Shown here: one piece after another, positions 33,305 to 41,834 of the stretch
How the letters are laid out: every line of letters starts with the position of its first letter
Position numbering within the stretch: position 1 is the first letter of the stretch
Source: Myxococcales bacterium
Lineage (GTDB): Bacteria; Myxococcota_A; Polyangia; Polyangiales; Ga0077539
Assembly (NCBI GenBank): GCA_016793325.1
Contig: JAEUKI010000031.1
Span: forward strand, 62,001 to 126,000
DNA length: 64,000 nt
Direction: 5' to 3'
Program-made: the position numbers and the translations under genes
The notes under the pieces: generated by a model
Seen by the model: the letters and a program-made list of their open reading frames with translations, nothing else
Database searches by the model: none
What the model was told of the DNA's origin: nothing

Positions 33305-33407
33305 ACGCGATGTATACGAGATGCCGACGGGAGGTTCTTGTCGCGATTTCTGCGCCGACGCGCAGAGGGGTGCGGCGAAATGGTGCACGGCGCGCTGGGC
33401 GTGGCGC

Positions 33408-33758
33408 TCAGCGGCGACCGAAACGAGCGTTGATTTCCGCGTCTCGCGATTCCAGAACAGAGAAGACGTCTCCTACGGTGCGAAGCTCCTCCCGTGCGTC
33501 TTCGGAGGGGCTGAGCCCGAACTCTGTTTCGATAAGGTACGCGACGGCCCAGAGATCCAGGCCCAAGTCCTCGACGAGCCGACGGCCAACTTCGAGCTGA
33601 TCGATGTCATCGCGCGAGAAGCGTGGGGGCGTTTCGTCGAGCACTTGCTGGTTGTGGCAGAGCGTGAAGATCCATCGAGCGCGACGCATCGCCAGTTGGT
33701 GCCGGTCCAGCGTTGTCGTTTCGCGAGGCCGTGGCTTGCTGTTGGTGGACTTCTTCAT
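33408..33758 (-). CDS. Small protein, acyl-carrier-like C-terminus lacking the Ser
   Basis: 116 residues starting MKKSTNSKPRPRETTTLDRH. The C-terminal half (VGRRLVEDLGLDLWAVAYLI, then ETEFGLSPSEDAREELRTVG, DVFSVLE) follows the helix pattern of acyl carrier proteins (xLxEDLGxDSL, EEEFGxxIxDEDAExxxTVGD). But the phosphopantetheine Ser after LG.D is absent and helix 2 is about three residues shorter, so it cannot carry a 4-prime-phosphopantetheine at that place. Either a degenerate carrier-like fold or coincidence. Two ATGs at 33815 and 33758 are possible; the second starts just before the basic stretch. Confidence 0.65.
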   Translation of the reverse strand: MKKSTNSKPRPRETTTLDRHQLAMRRARWIFTLCHNQQVLDETPPRFSRDDIDQLEVGRRLVEDLGLDLWAVAYLIETEFGLSPSEDAREELRTVGDVFSVLESRDAEINARFGRR

Positions 33759-33929
33759 GGTCTTCGGTCGCCGTTGTGCCTCGAAAACGCCCCACGAAAC
33801 TGTGCGCGCCCGCATGCGGCGCTCGCACCCGAAACTACGCCAGCGTTGAACGTCGTAGAACGTGGCGGCGCTTCAGCCGCGCGCAAGACTGTTGAACTCC
33901 TGTCGAACCACAGGAAGCCATCGAGATAA

Positions 33930-36263
33930 GTGCGTCGATCGAAGGAGCGGCGGTTCAGCTTCCTGTACCGTCGTGAGGTGCGGTTCTTGTGTTGGTTGCT
34001 TGTTCTTGTCGCAGGGTGCTCGCTCGCGGGAGAGGCTCGGTTCTATCGGCCCTCGGCGACCAGCGACGCAGCGACGGTCGACGGCGCGGCGAGCGACGTG
34101 CAGACGCAGGATGTCCCGTCGACGGACGCGGTGATTTCCGACGGTCCGCGCGATGCCGAAACCGACGCGGACGCTGGCGCAGCGTGCATTCCCATTGGCC
34201 CAGAGGTCTGCAACGGCGTCGATGACGACTGCGATGGCACGCGCGACAATGTCCAGCCTTTGGCGACGCTGCTCGATTGCGCGGCGCCTCCACTCGCGGC
34301 CGGCGGACCGCCGCGGCTCGGCGTGTTTCGCGGGTGCACATGCGTTCCCGTCGCTGCCAGCCCCGAGATTTGCGGCAACGGCCTCGACGACAACGGCAAC
34401 GGAAGCGCTGACGAGGGCTGCGGCTGCGACGCGATCGTGATCCCGACGAGCCTCACGGGATTTCCACGGATGTTGCTCGGAGCGTTTCGCGTGTTCGCGA
34501 CCGTCGACGACGCGCTCGCGAACCTGTCGGCGACGTCGCAACGGACGATTTGCCTGCTCTCGACCGGGCTACGCGACTGCTCGGTGCGGGTCGCGCACAC
34601 CTACAACATCCGCGTCCCGGCCAACGTCACCATTCGCGGCGGCTACGTGCCCGGAGTGATCCTGACCGGAGCGCCCGAGCTTCGGCCGACGTGCCGCACC
34701 GAGCTTCGCGGAACGATCACGTTCGATGGCTCGAACACGAACAGCGTCGTGACAAACGTTCACGTCAACGAGCAGATCGTCGACGGCGGCAGCGCCGTTT
34801 CCATGCCGGGCGATGGATGGTTCGTCGACAGCAGCATCGAAGGGCGAGCGAGCTCGTTCTCGGCCAACGTCGGCGCAATCTCCACGGACGGAACCGGCCT
34901 TCACCGCGTCGTGCGCAACGTCACCGTCGCGCTGTCGGGCGGCGCAGACGTGACGGGCTTGTTCGTCGCGCGCGGTCGCATCTGGGCGGAGAACGTTCGG
35001 TTCGACATCACCGCGGGCAGACGCAGCACTGCCATCGACCTCGATCACGCAGCGCCGTCGGTGCTCAACGCGATCAACGTCGCGACCCTCAACGGCGCCG
35101 AGCTCACCGAGGCCGTGCACATCTCCGAGGCGCCTCCGTACGTCGCGATCAACGGGCTCAGCGGTTCGGCCGGTCGCAGCATGGTCGGTCGCGGCCTGAC
35201 GATCGATTGTCGCGACGGCTCGGAGTCGATCGTTCAAGTCGCCAACGCGAACTGGCTCGGATCGCTCGCGCCGGACTCGCTCGGCGCGCTCGTGCGAGGT
35301 TGCCACGCGGAGTTCTCGGCGCCCGACCGCCCGTCGGTCATCGCGTCCTCCGCGAGCGCAGACCCAGGCGCGGCCGGGAGCGTCGCCGTCGCGCTCCGCT
35401 GCGAGCTCGGAGCTCGATGCGTGACGCTCAGCGCTGCGCAGCCGCTCGCGTTTCGCGCGCTCTCGAGCCGCGGAAGCGTGGCAACGACGCGCGGCGCGGC
35501 GATCGTCGACCGCGCCTCTGCGGTCGTCGTGGGCACGACGTTCGACGGCAGCGGTTCGATCGCGAGCTCGACGGGCTTCGAGATGGAAGGAAGAGTGTTG
35601 TTCGCCACGCACAGCGAGTTCGTTGGCGGCCGCTCGACGAGCGCCGATGGATCGCGCGCGTTGCAAATCAAGCAGGCGACCAACGCGGTGGTTTCGACGA
35701 GCGTGCTGCGCGCTGCGCGCGGGGTCGGCGCTTCGATCGAGGCCTCTGGCGTCGGCGAGCTGCTGTTCTTTTCGAACACCGTGACGGCGATCAACACCGA
35801 CGCCAACGTGTCGCCCACGCAGCTCGTGATCGTCCGCGGCGCGCGCAGCCCTGCGTCGATTCGCTTCGAGAACAACCTGCTCGCGTGCTCGAACCTCCCG
35901 ACGTCGAACCCGATGATGGTCCCGAGCGTCGGTCTCGTGATCGATGGAACGAGCCCGTTCAACTACTTCGGGTACAACATGATCGGCGGCTGCGGGATGG
36001 CCGTGCGGATGTCGGATCAAGTGCTGGTCGACCAGGTCACCGCGCAGAGCCGCGTCTGGGCGCCGCTCGGGGATCGTGAAGGGCAACTGCAGCTCGCGAC
36101 GACCACGCTCGCCATCGATGCGACAACGGGTTGGAGGCTCACTTCGTCATCGCCCGCAGTGAGCAAGGGTTCACCCGCGGCCCTCGGCCCAGACGTTCGC
36201 GATTTCGAGCGAACGCTGCGCGGGCCGCTCGCCCCCGCGGACATCGGCGCAGACGAGCGCTGA
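33930..36263 (+). CDS. Lipoprotein with MopE motif and parallel beta-helix
   Basis: 777 residues from GTG 33930, or 761 from GTG 33978 (VRFLCWLLVLVAGCSLAG), which is the better signal peptide with lipobox LVAGC. A Ser/Asp/Thr linker leads to EVCNGVDDDCDGTRDN and EICGNGLDDNGNGSADEG, two MopE-like metal-binding motifs. The remaining 550 residues are a right-handed beta-helix of the pectin-lyase type: repeated short strands ending in Asn/Ser ladders (TFDGSNTNSVVTNVHVNEQI, HRVVRNVTVALSGGADVTGL). No catalytic residues of a lyase are obvious. Probably an adhesin or surface polysaccharide-binding protein. Confidence 0.86.
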   Translation: MRRSKERRFSFLYRREVRFLCWLLVLVAGCSLAGEARFYRPSATSDAATVDGAASDVQTQDVPSTDAVISDGPRDAETDADAGAACIPIGPEVCNGVDDDCDGTRDNVQPLATLLDCAAPPLAAGGPPRLGVFRGCTCVPVAASPEICGNGLDDNGNGSADEGCGCDAIVIPTSLTGFPRMLLGAFRVFATVDDALANLSATSQRTICLLSTGLRDCSVRVAHTYNIRVPANVTIRGGYVPGVILTGAPELRPTCRTELRGTITFDGSNTNSVVTNVHVNEQIVDGGSAVSMPGDGWFVDSSIEGRASSFSANVGAISTDGTGLHRVVRNVTVALSGGADVTGLFVARGRIWAENVRFDITAGRRSTAIDLDHAAPSVLNAINVATLNGAELTEAVHISEAPPYVAINGLSGSAGRSMVGRGLTIDCRDGSESIVQVANANWLGSLAPDSLGALVRGCHAEFSAPDRPSVIASSASADPGAAGSVAVALRCELGARCVTLSAAQPLAFRALSSRGSVATTRGAAIVDRASAVVVGTTFDGSGSIASSTGFEMEGRVLFATHSEFVGGRSTSADGSRALQIKQATNAVVSTSVLRAARGVGASIEASGVGELLFFSNTVTAINTDANVSPTQLVIVRGARSPASIRFENNLLACSNLPTSNPMMVPSVGLVIDGTSPFNYFGYNMIGGCGMAVRMSDQVLVDQVTAQSRVWAPLGDREGQLQLATTTLAIDATTGWRLTSSSPAVSKGSPAALGPDVRDFERTLRGPLAPADIGADER

Positions 36264-36281
36264 AGCGCGAACGGACGACAA

Positions 36282-37100
36282 TCAACGCGCGGGCCAAGCT
36301 TCGAAACGCTCACCATCGTGAACGATCACTGTGTCGGGCGCGCCCGCGACGATGCGCTTCCCATCGGACGCGATCTGCGTGCTGTACGTGGCGTTCTTCA
36401 GCATCATGCGCTCGTCCCACACGGTGACGAGTCGCTGGCCGTCGAGCGCGAGCAGCTCGGTTCCATGGTGAACAACGATCATCTTCGCGTTCGCACCCAC
36501 GCCGTAGATCTCGGAGTCGGCTTCGTCGCTCGCCGCGCGCACGTCATTGCTCGCGAGCTCGAGCGTGAAGAGTCGTCGGTGTCCGCAGAGCCAGAGCGAT
36601 CGCTCGTCTCGCGGGCACGCGCCCTGAAACGCGTAGCGCACATCGCCCGGTCCCCACGGGCCCACGAGCGTCTTCATCGTCGCGCCGTCCCAGCGCCACG
36701 CGCCATCGAAGCTCGTGAAGTACACGTCCGTCGCGCTCCGCGCGAAGACGTTCACCAGCGACGACCCCTCGCGGATCGTCGTCCACGCGCCGTCGCTCCA
36801 TCGAAGGCAGTCGCCCGAGAGCGTCCCGGCGAAGAGCGCGGCCCCGTCGCTCCAGAGCGAGTACACGTGGCCGTCGAGCTTGCTGTGCTTCCACTTGGGG
36901 CCGTTGCTCGAATAGACGCGACCCTTTCCGCCCGCGAGCACTTCGCCCGAGGGCGTGACGCAGAGGCCGTAGAGCTTGTCGCTCGTCTCGAAGAGGACCT
37001 CGGCTCCATTGGACGTATGGCGCTGAACGCGCGACTTCTTCTCGTGACGGAAGATGGAGAACACTTCGCTCTTCGGGCCCAGCGCAACGGCGTCGATCAT
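36282..37100 (-). CDS. Propeller-like cytoplasmic protein, unknown
   Basis: 272 residues, no signal peptide. Repeated segments of about 40 residues: LYGLCVTPSGEVLAGGKGRV, GHVYSLWSDGAALFAGTLSG, NVFARSATDVYFTSFDGAWR, RSLWLCGHRRLFTLELASND, YGVGANAKMIVVHHGTELLA. The pattern of a strand, small-residue turn and aromatic end fits a six- or seven-blade propeller. It is convergent with the beta-helix lipoprotein gene (18 bp between stops). No partner known. It has the same layout as the propeller gene at 29.6 kb but low sequence similarity. Confidence 0.72.
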   Translation of the reverse strand: MIDAVALGPKSEVFSIFRHEKKSRVQRHTSNGAEVLFETSDKLYGLCVTPSGEVLAGGKGRVYSSNGPKWKHSKLDGHVYSLWSDGAALFAGTLSGDCLRWSDGAWTTIREGSSLVNVFARSATDVYFTSFDGAWRWDGATMKTLVGPWGPGDVRYAFQGACPRDERSLWLCGHRRLFTLELASNDVRAASDEADSEIYGVGANAKMIVVHHGTELLALDGQRLVTVWDERMMLKNATYSTQIASDGKRIVAGAPDTVIVHDGERFEAWPAR

Positions 37101-37156
37101 GGTGAACCGTCAGTGCCACGAAGAGAGGGCGGGTGTCAGCTGTGGGAAGCGCGCGC

Positions 37157-37930
37157 TCAGCGAACGAGCGCTTCGAGCGCGGTGAGGATCCCAGCGTCGA
37201 GCAACGCTTGCTTCACGCTCGTCCGAGCAGCTTCGTTCTGCCCGAGAAATTTCTTCACGACGGCGGCCTCGGATGCCTTGTCGTCGACGAGCGCGCACCA
37301 GAGATGAATCGCCGTCTTCCACGTTGGCTTTCCGGCCACACCGAGCGAAGCGCGTTGTGCGTCGATCTCAGTGAGCCATCGATTGACGGTGGCCTTTCCG
37401 TCAGGCCAGGTTGTTTCGTTGATGGTGCACAGCAGGCGTTCGAGGTTCTGACGATCCGGGAGGCACGGCGGTGTGTCGCATTGGCCCTGCCATGCGATCG
37501 CGCGAACGCTCGTCTGCGTCGGTGGCTCCGCGCGAACGAGCTTCCACACGTTGCTGCTTCGTTCGACCGTCCAGCCCGAGGCCTCCAGTGCGCGAATTCG
37601 TCCGTCGAACCGAGCTTCGCAGTCGCTGACGGAGCGTTCGTCCGGGTCGTACACGAGCGCGAACCGTTCTTCGTCTGCCCCGTCTGACGGTTGTGCCCTG
37701 ATCTTTGCAACCAACAGGTCGTCGATCGCGCCGTCGTTGGCGAGCGCCGTGATCGTGAGCTCACCAAGCGGCGTTATTTTGTCTGCTTCGAAGAGCCGGA
37801 GCGTCTGTTGGCGCTCACGAACGATAGGGGAGGCGCTCTTGGCTGTTCGCGCGTTGAAGAAGCGAAAGAGGATCTCGGTCAGCGCTGCGACGTCGTCCGC
37901 GCCTTCCGTGATGATCGAGACGCGGATCAC
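37157..37930 (-). CDS. TOPRIM-like protein, partner of AAA ATPase
   Basis: 257 residues from GTG 37930. VIRVSIITEGADDVAALTEI fits the first TOPRIM strand with catalytic Glu9 in the EG.DD motif, and RFALVYDPDERSVSD (Asp95, Asp97) fits the DxD motif about 85 residues later. TOPRIM domains bind Mg and cut or join nucleic acid; members such as DUF4276, DUF4435 and DUF3226 often sit beside OLD-like ATPases. The GTG overlaps the ATPase stop (GTGA), so translation is coupled. It may act as the nuclease half of a split OLD-type or PARIS-like system; the exact family is not proven. Confidence 0.72.
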   Translation of the reverse strand: MIRVSIITEGADDVAALTEILFRFFNARTAKSASPIVRERQQTLRLFEADKITPLGELTITALANDGAIDDLLVAKIRAQPSDGADEERFALVYDPDERSVSDCEARFDGRIRALEASGWTVERSSNVWKLVRAEPPTQTSVRAIAWQGQCDTPPCLPDRQNLERLLCTINETTWPDGKATVNRWLTEIDAQRASLGVAGKPTWKTAIHLWCALVDDKASEAAVVKKFLGQNEAARTSVKQALLDAGILTALEALVR

Positions 37931-38973
37931 GTTCGTAGGTCCTCGAAGAGCTCCGCACGAAGCAGCCGCGCATCGCTCGCTGACACAGCGACCGACCGCA
38001 GCTCTCCCTCGTGCAGTCGCAGTCGGTGCACCGTCGCGTCGATCGGAGGCTGCCCCTCTTCGTCCGTGAGTAGTTGATCGATCAGCTCGTGGCTGTGGGT
38101 GCAGAGGATCACCTGCTTTCCCTTGCGGACCTGAGCGTGGAGCAACGCGACGAGCTCGCGGACGTAGCGCGGGTGCAAGTACGACTCGGGCTCTTCGAGC
38201 GCGAGCACTTCGTCTTCGCCGTCGAACAGCGCTGCTGCGAGTGCGAGGAATCGTTTGAATCCGTCGCCAGCGAGGTATGCGGGAGTTGGCGGCTGATTCT
38301 TGTGCGTGATGTGCAGAATGAAGTCGTCGTCGACCTGGAGAATGCGAAGGTCTTTCAGGTCGGGCATCGAGACGCGCAGCGCTGCGATCGCGTCGTCGAG
38401 TCGGCCCCACTTTTCGAGCCGCGAGTACTCCGCTTCGAGCTCAGCCGGTCCGCGCACGGTGTTGACGTCGACGAAGCTTAACGACACTGCGCGTGGTTCG
38501 CCGATGCTCAGCTTTTGTCCGCGCGCTTGTTTGCCTGAAGAGTCGCAGTACAAGCGGTAGCGACTGATTGAACCATCGTGAAACTTCGCCTCAACCTCGA
38601 ACTCGAAGAGGTTGCCCCTTAGCCCTTGGGTCGTAATCTGAGCGATGCCGTCCTTCGAGAGGACAGCTGGACGCGAGATCGAACTCTTCACTGAGCCGCT
38701 CGCCGAAGCAATCGTGACCGACGTCGTCAGCGGTTGACTGCTGCCGTGAACAAAGGTCTTCAGTGCATCTTTAATCGGACCGCCGCGCCGTCGCACAAAC
38801 TTGGGGACGTTGCTAGGCGCCGCCCAACTCATCCACGACAACACCAACGCTTCGAGCACCGTGCTCTTGCCGCAGTTGTTGGGCCCGACGAGGATGCTCA
38901 GCGGCGAGAGTCCGTCGACCACTCCGTGACGCACTCCGCGCAGTCGCTCGATTTCGACGCGATCGATCTTCAC
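37927..38973 (-). CDS. OLD-like AAA/ABC-type ATPase
   Basis: 348 residues. Starts MKIDRVEIERLRGVRHGVV, the usual beginning of OLD/RecF-type ATPases. Walker A is SILVGPNNCGKSTVLEAL (G30 to T38). The signature-like AGDGFKRFLALAAALF lies near residue 235, Walker B EVLALEEPESYLHPRY near 255, and the H-loop VILCTHSHELIDQL with His293. There is no fused TOPRIM domain after it, but the next gene supplies one. It is the first gene of a two-gene unit; the 60 bp upstream separate it from the divergent small gene. Such ATPases sense phage or DNA damage in Gabija, PARIS and Septu-like systems (known family behaviour). Confidence 0.88.
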   Translation of the reverse strand: MKIDRVEIERLRGVRHGVVDGLSPLSILVGPNNCGKSTVLEALVLSWMSWAAPSNVPKFVRRRGGPIKDALKTFVHGSSQPLTTSVTIASASGSVKSSISRPAVLSKDGIAQITTQGLRGNLFEFEVEAKFHDGSISRYRLYCDSSGKQARGQKLSIGEPRAVSLSFVDVNTVRGPAELEAEYSRLEKWGRLDDAIAALRVSMPDLKDLRILQVDDDFILHITHKNQPPTPAYLAGDGFKRFLALAAALFDGEDEVLALEEPESYLHPRYVRELVALLHAQVRKGKQVILCTHSHELIDQLLTDEEGQPPIDATVHRLRLHEGELRSVAVSASDARLLRAELFEDLRT

Positions 38974-39033
38974 GCGCGCACTCTACCCGATCGATCGCTG
39001 CGCGCGGGCGTACACTCACGCTCGAAGCGACCC

Positions 39034-39303
39034 ATGCGCGCGATGATTCAGTTTCGCCTCGGCGACTCGACGCTCGAAGATTGGCTCGCGACGTTCGAGC
39101 GGCTGGGCGCGCGCGTGGATCGATCGAGGGCGCCCACGAGCATCAACCCGGACGCGCGGCAGTACGTCGTTCGCGCCGAGCTCGATGACGCGGTGATCGC
39201 CGCCGTTCGCGCGGCGGGCGCGGAGGTCTTCGCCGATCCGAAGATCGCCCCGACGAAGGAGCGTTCTCGCTCGCCGCGTCTACGAAAGGGCAAAGCGCGT
39301 TAA
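39034..39303 (+). CDS. Small I9/propeptide-like protein next to subtilase
   Basis: 89 residues. MRAMIQFRLGDSTLEDWLAT, then FERLGARVDRSRAPTSINPD, RQYVVRAELDDAVIAAVRAA and GAEVFADPKI give a beta-alpha-beta-beta-alpha-beta order as in subtilisin propeptides (inhibitor I9 fold). The tail is basic (RSRSPRLRKGKAR). Such free propeptides help folding of the protease and inhibit it. It ends 55 bp before a subtilase gene on the same strand, which favours that role, but the match is structural by eye. A second ATG at 39043 could be the start. Confidence 0.65.
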   Translation: MRAMIQFRLGDSTLEDWLATFERLGARVDRSRAPTSINPDARQYVVRAELDDAVIAAVRAAGAEVFADPKIAPTKERSRSPRLRKGKAR

Positions 39304-39358
39304 TCTCCGCTGTCCCGCGCGGCTCGTTTGCCGCCGGAGCGTGACGACGGAGGACAGG

Positions 39359-40663
39359 ATGGGAGAGATTCGTCGAATCGTTGTTGTTCGCGCGGACGCG
39401 GCTGCGATCGCCGCGCCGCGCCGTGGGAATCCCGCGAGCACGATCGCCGTACCCGCATCGTTGCGAGATCGGCGCGGCGCGCGCTCGTCCGAAGATCGCC
39501 GAGGCGTCGTGCTGAACGCGTTGGACAGCGGGGCCGTGAACGTCGCAGTTCCGATGGTGTTCGATGACGAGGACGCGGTGGAGCGCTTGCGTCGCGACCG
39601 TGCGGAGGACGTGGTCGGTGTGTTCTCGAACCCACGCATTCGAGCGACCGCGAAGGTCGAGTGCGGGGACGCTGCGGTCGGAACATCGAAAACCGTATCG
39701 ACGCGCTTCGAGCGAGCGCGGCTGCTGGCGTCGGGGCTCGATGGATCGGGCGTCGACATCGCGGTCGTCGACACGGGCATCAAGAGCGACCCCGAGCGCG
39801 TCGAGATCGCGAACCTCGCGGGCGGGTGGCACCCAACTCGCTCCGACTACCAACCAGGAACCACGCGACGAGAGCGCGGCGCCAACGGAACGCACGGGAC
39901 GATGTGCGCGTGGAACGCCCAGTTGTTCGCGCCCGAGGCGTCGATCTACGACTACGCGCTGCTCCAGTCGAAAGAAGACTCGTGGACGGGCTTCTTGTCG
40001 GACGCGATCGACGCGTTCGTCTCGTTGATCGAGCACCGCGAGCGGCGCAAGCGACCGCTCGTCGTGAACAACTCGTGGGCGATCTACGACCCCGAGTCCG
40101 AGGATCTGCCCGTCGGTGACCCGGGAAACTACTCTGCGAACCCGTCGCACCCCTTCAATGTTGTTGTTCGTCGCGCGATCGCGGCGGGCGCCGATGTCGT
40201 CTTCGCCGCGGGCAACTGTGGCGGCGATTGTCCCGATGGGCGCTGCGGCGAATGCGCCGGTGAGGGGCGCTCGATTCACGGCGCCGCAGGGCTCGCGGAC
40301 GTGCTCACGGTGGCCGGAGTGGCGACGACGCGCGCGCGACTCGGCTACTCGTCACAAGGGCCGTCGTCGATCACGCTCGCGAAGCCCGACCTCTGCGCGT
40401 ATGCCCACTTCGTCGGTTCGGGCGTCTACGCCGACGACGAAGGCGGCGACAGCGGAACGTCCACCGCGGCGCCCCTCGTCGCGGGTCTCGTGGCTGCGTT
40501 GCGTACGAAGGTTCCATCGATGAGCGCAGCGGCGCTGGCCTCGGTGTTGCGTCGCACTGCGACGGCGTTGGAGGCACCGGGGTTCGACTACGGCTTCGGC
40601 TACGGGCTCATCGATCCCGTGGCTGCTGCGAAGGCGCTCGGCATCCGGCTCGAGCGTTCGTAG
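39359..40663 (+). CDS. Subtilisin-like serine protease (S8), cytoplasmic
   Basis: 434 residues. ATG 39359 follows GGAGG with 5-6 bp spacing and is preferred to GTG 39341. The S8 triad is complete: Asp138 in VVDTG, His179 in GTHGTMCAW, Ser368 in SGTSTAAPLVAGL; oxyanion Asn286 in FAAGNC. A Cys-rich insert follows Asn286 (CGGDCPDGRCGEC). The first 120 residues (NVAVPMVFDDEDAVERLRRD) are not the usual secreted pre-region and no signal peptide is present, so it acts inside the cell. A small separate propeptide-like gene precedes it. Confidence 0.93.
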   Translation: MGEIRRIVVVRADAAAIAAPRRGNPASTIAVPASLRDRRGARSSEDRRGVVLNALDSGAVNVAVPMVFDDEDAVERLRRDRAEDVVGVFSNPRIRATAKVECGDAAVGTSKTVSTRFERARLLASGLDGSGVDIAVVDTGIKSDPERVEIANLAGGWHPTRSDYQPGTTRRERGANGTHGTMCAWNAQLFAPEASIYDYALLQSKEDSWTGFLSDAIDAFVSLIEHRERRKRPLVVNNSWAIYDPESEDLPVGDPGNYSANPSHPFNVVVRRAIAAGADVVFAAGNCGGDCPDGRCGECAGEGRSIHGAAGLADVLTVAGVATTRARLGYSSQGPSSITLAKPDLCAYAHFVGSGVYADDEGGDSGTSTAAPLVAGLVAALRTKVPSMSAAALASVLRRTATALEAPGFDYGFGYGLIDPVAAAKALGIRLERS

Positions 40664-40666
40664 CGA

Positions 40667-41344
40667 TCACGTCGGCGCGGGCGCGGGCGTCGGCGTCGGC
40701 GTGGGCTCGTCTTCGTCTTCTTCGGGCGTGCGCGTCGTGCTTCGAAAGTACTCGCTCGCGAGCTTTCGATCTCCGTGAACCACTTGGAGCTTTCCATGTG
40801 TCTCGACGCGCACGCGATCGACGCGCAGCTTGAACTGCACCAGTCGCGAACGCGCGAGGGCCAAGGCCGTATCGGTCTGCTCGCTCGCCGTGTCCGACGC
40901 TTGCAGCGCCGAGAGCGCGCTTCGCAACGGAGCCTCGTACGCCTTCAGCGGGTCGCTTGCGTCGAGCCTCGCGAGCTCTCCCAGGATGCGCTGCACTTCG
41001 GCGATCTCGCGGCTGGTCTTTGCGCGCGCGACGCCGCTCGGGCTGAGCGCAGCGAAGAAGACATCGTAGAGGCGCGGCGACACCGAACGCGCGACACCGC
41101 CGAACGTCACAACGAGTCGATCGAGCGTCGCGTCGCGGCGACCCTGGCGCGCCGTCGTGACGACCGCAGCGTCTTGCGCGCGTTCGTAGACATCGCGCTC
41201 GGTGCGGAGCTGTTCGATGAGCACGCCGATCGGAGTGGCGAGCGCTTGCACTTCGGGGCGCTCGTCCGAGAGCAAGCTCGCGTGGAGGAAGACCAGGTCG
41301 AGGCGAATGGTGGTGAGGGACGCGTCGGTTCCGAGTTGCTTCAT
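40667..41344 (-). CDS. Helical protein between the two subtilases, unknown
   Basis: 225 residues from ATG 41344 (MKQLGTDASLTTIRLDLVFL). The body is helical (QALATPIGVLIEQLRTERDV, YERAQDAAVVTTARQGRRDA, SREIAEVQRILGELARLDAS) with a C-terminal acidic/Pro-Thr tail (TPEEDEDEPTPTPTPAPAP). No signal peptide, membrane helix or known domain. It is convergent with the first subtilase (stops 4 bp apart) and divergent from the second. The frame extends 249 bp upstream, but a strong inverted repeat there and the different composition suggest the shorter form. Confidence 0.7.
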   Translation of the reverse strand: MKQLGTDASLTTIRLDLVFLHASLLSDERPEVQALATPIGVLIEQLRTERDVYERAQDAAVVTTARQGRRDATLDRLVVTFGGVARSVSPRLYDVFFAALSPSGVARAKTSREIAEVQRILGELARLDASDPLKAYEAPLRSALSALQASDTASEQTDTALALARSRLVQFKLRVDRVRVETHGKLQVVHGDRKLASEYFRSTTRTPEEDEDEPTPTPTPAPAPT

Positions 41345-41416
41345 GATTTCGATGCCTTGGACGAGCTCCCTGGGGAGCGTTCGAGAGATCGACGTGATTT
41401 CGAGCAGTTGGAAGGT

Positions 41417-41433
41417 GTTGCACAGCGTGCAAC
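41417..41433. promoter_or_regulatory. Perfect inverted repeat, possible operator
   Basis: GTTGCAC-AGC-GTGCAAC is a perfect palindrome with a 3-bp centre. It lies about 75 bp upstream of ATG 41344 of the helical protein and 400 bp before the second subtilase. A second, weaker palindrome-like block (TTACGCAGCGTGTTAC) lies near 41460-41475. Could bind a regulator. Confidence 0.4.
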
Positions 41434-41834
41434 GGCTCCCTCTCGAGCTGCGCAAGTGATTACGCAGCGTGTTACAGGCTACCGTGAACCAAGGGGCGAG
41501 GGGAACGCCGCGTGCGAAGGGTTGTGCTCCGTGTCGAGTGCGCTCGTGAACCGCGCGCAGCGAGCGACCACGGAGCGACGCGCGGGGTTGCACGGCGTGC
41601 GTTGGGGGGCGGACGAACGTGCGGAGCGTGATGCGAAGCGTGCGACGGTCGCAAGCGCGTCGAAGGGCGGCGGGATCACGCGCTGAAGCGGGCGTCGGTG
41701 GGGCGCGGGTGTGGGGTAGCCCGCTGGTCAGTCGCGCGGAGCGTGTGAGACGATCGGGAATCGCTCATAGGGCGACGCCGCGAGGCGCGGGGCGTTGGCA
41801 ACGGGTGGCGGCTTAAACGAGGAGGACGGACGTG
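41434..41834. other. Intergenic region before second subtilase
   Basis: About 400 bp without a convincing gene on either strand. It holds the weak palindrome near 41460 and ends with GGAGG at 41821, the ribosome site of the next gene. Codon-like periodicity is weak. Confidence 0.6.

Noticed and set aside
33327..33929. Plus-strand frames over the ACP-like gene
   Set aside because: They share the region with a better minus-strand gene and have no ordered core.
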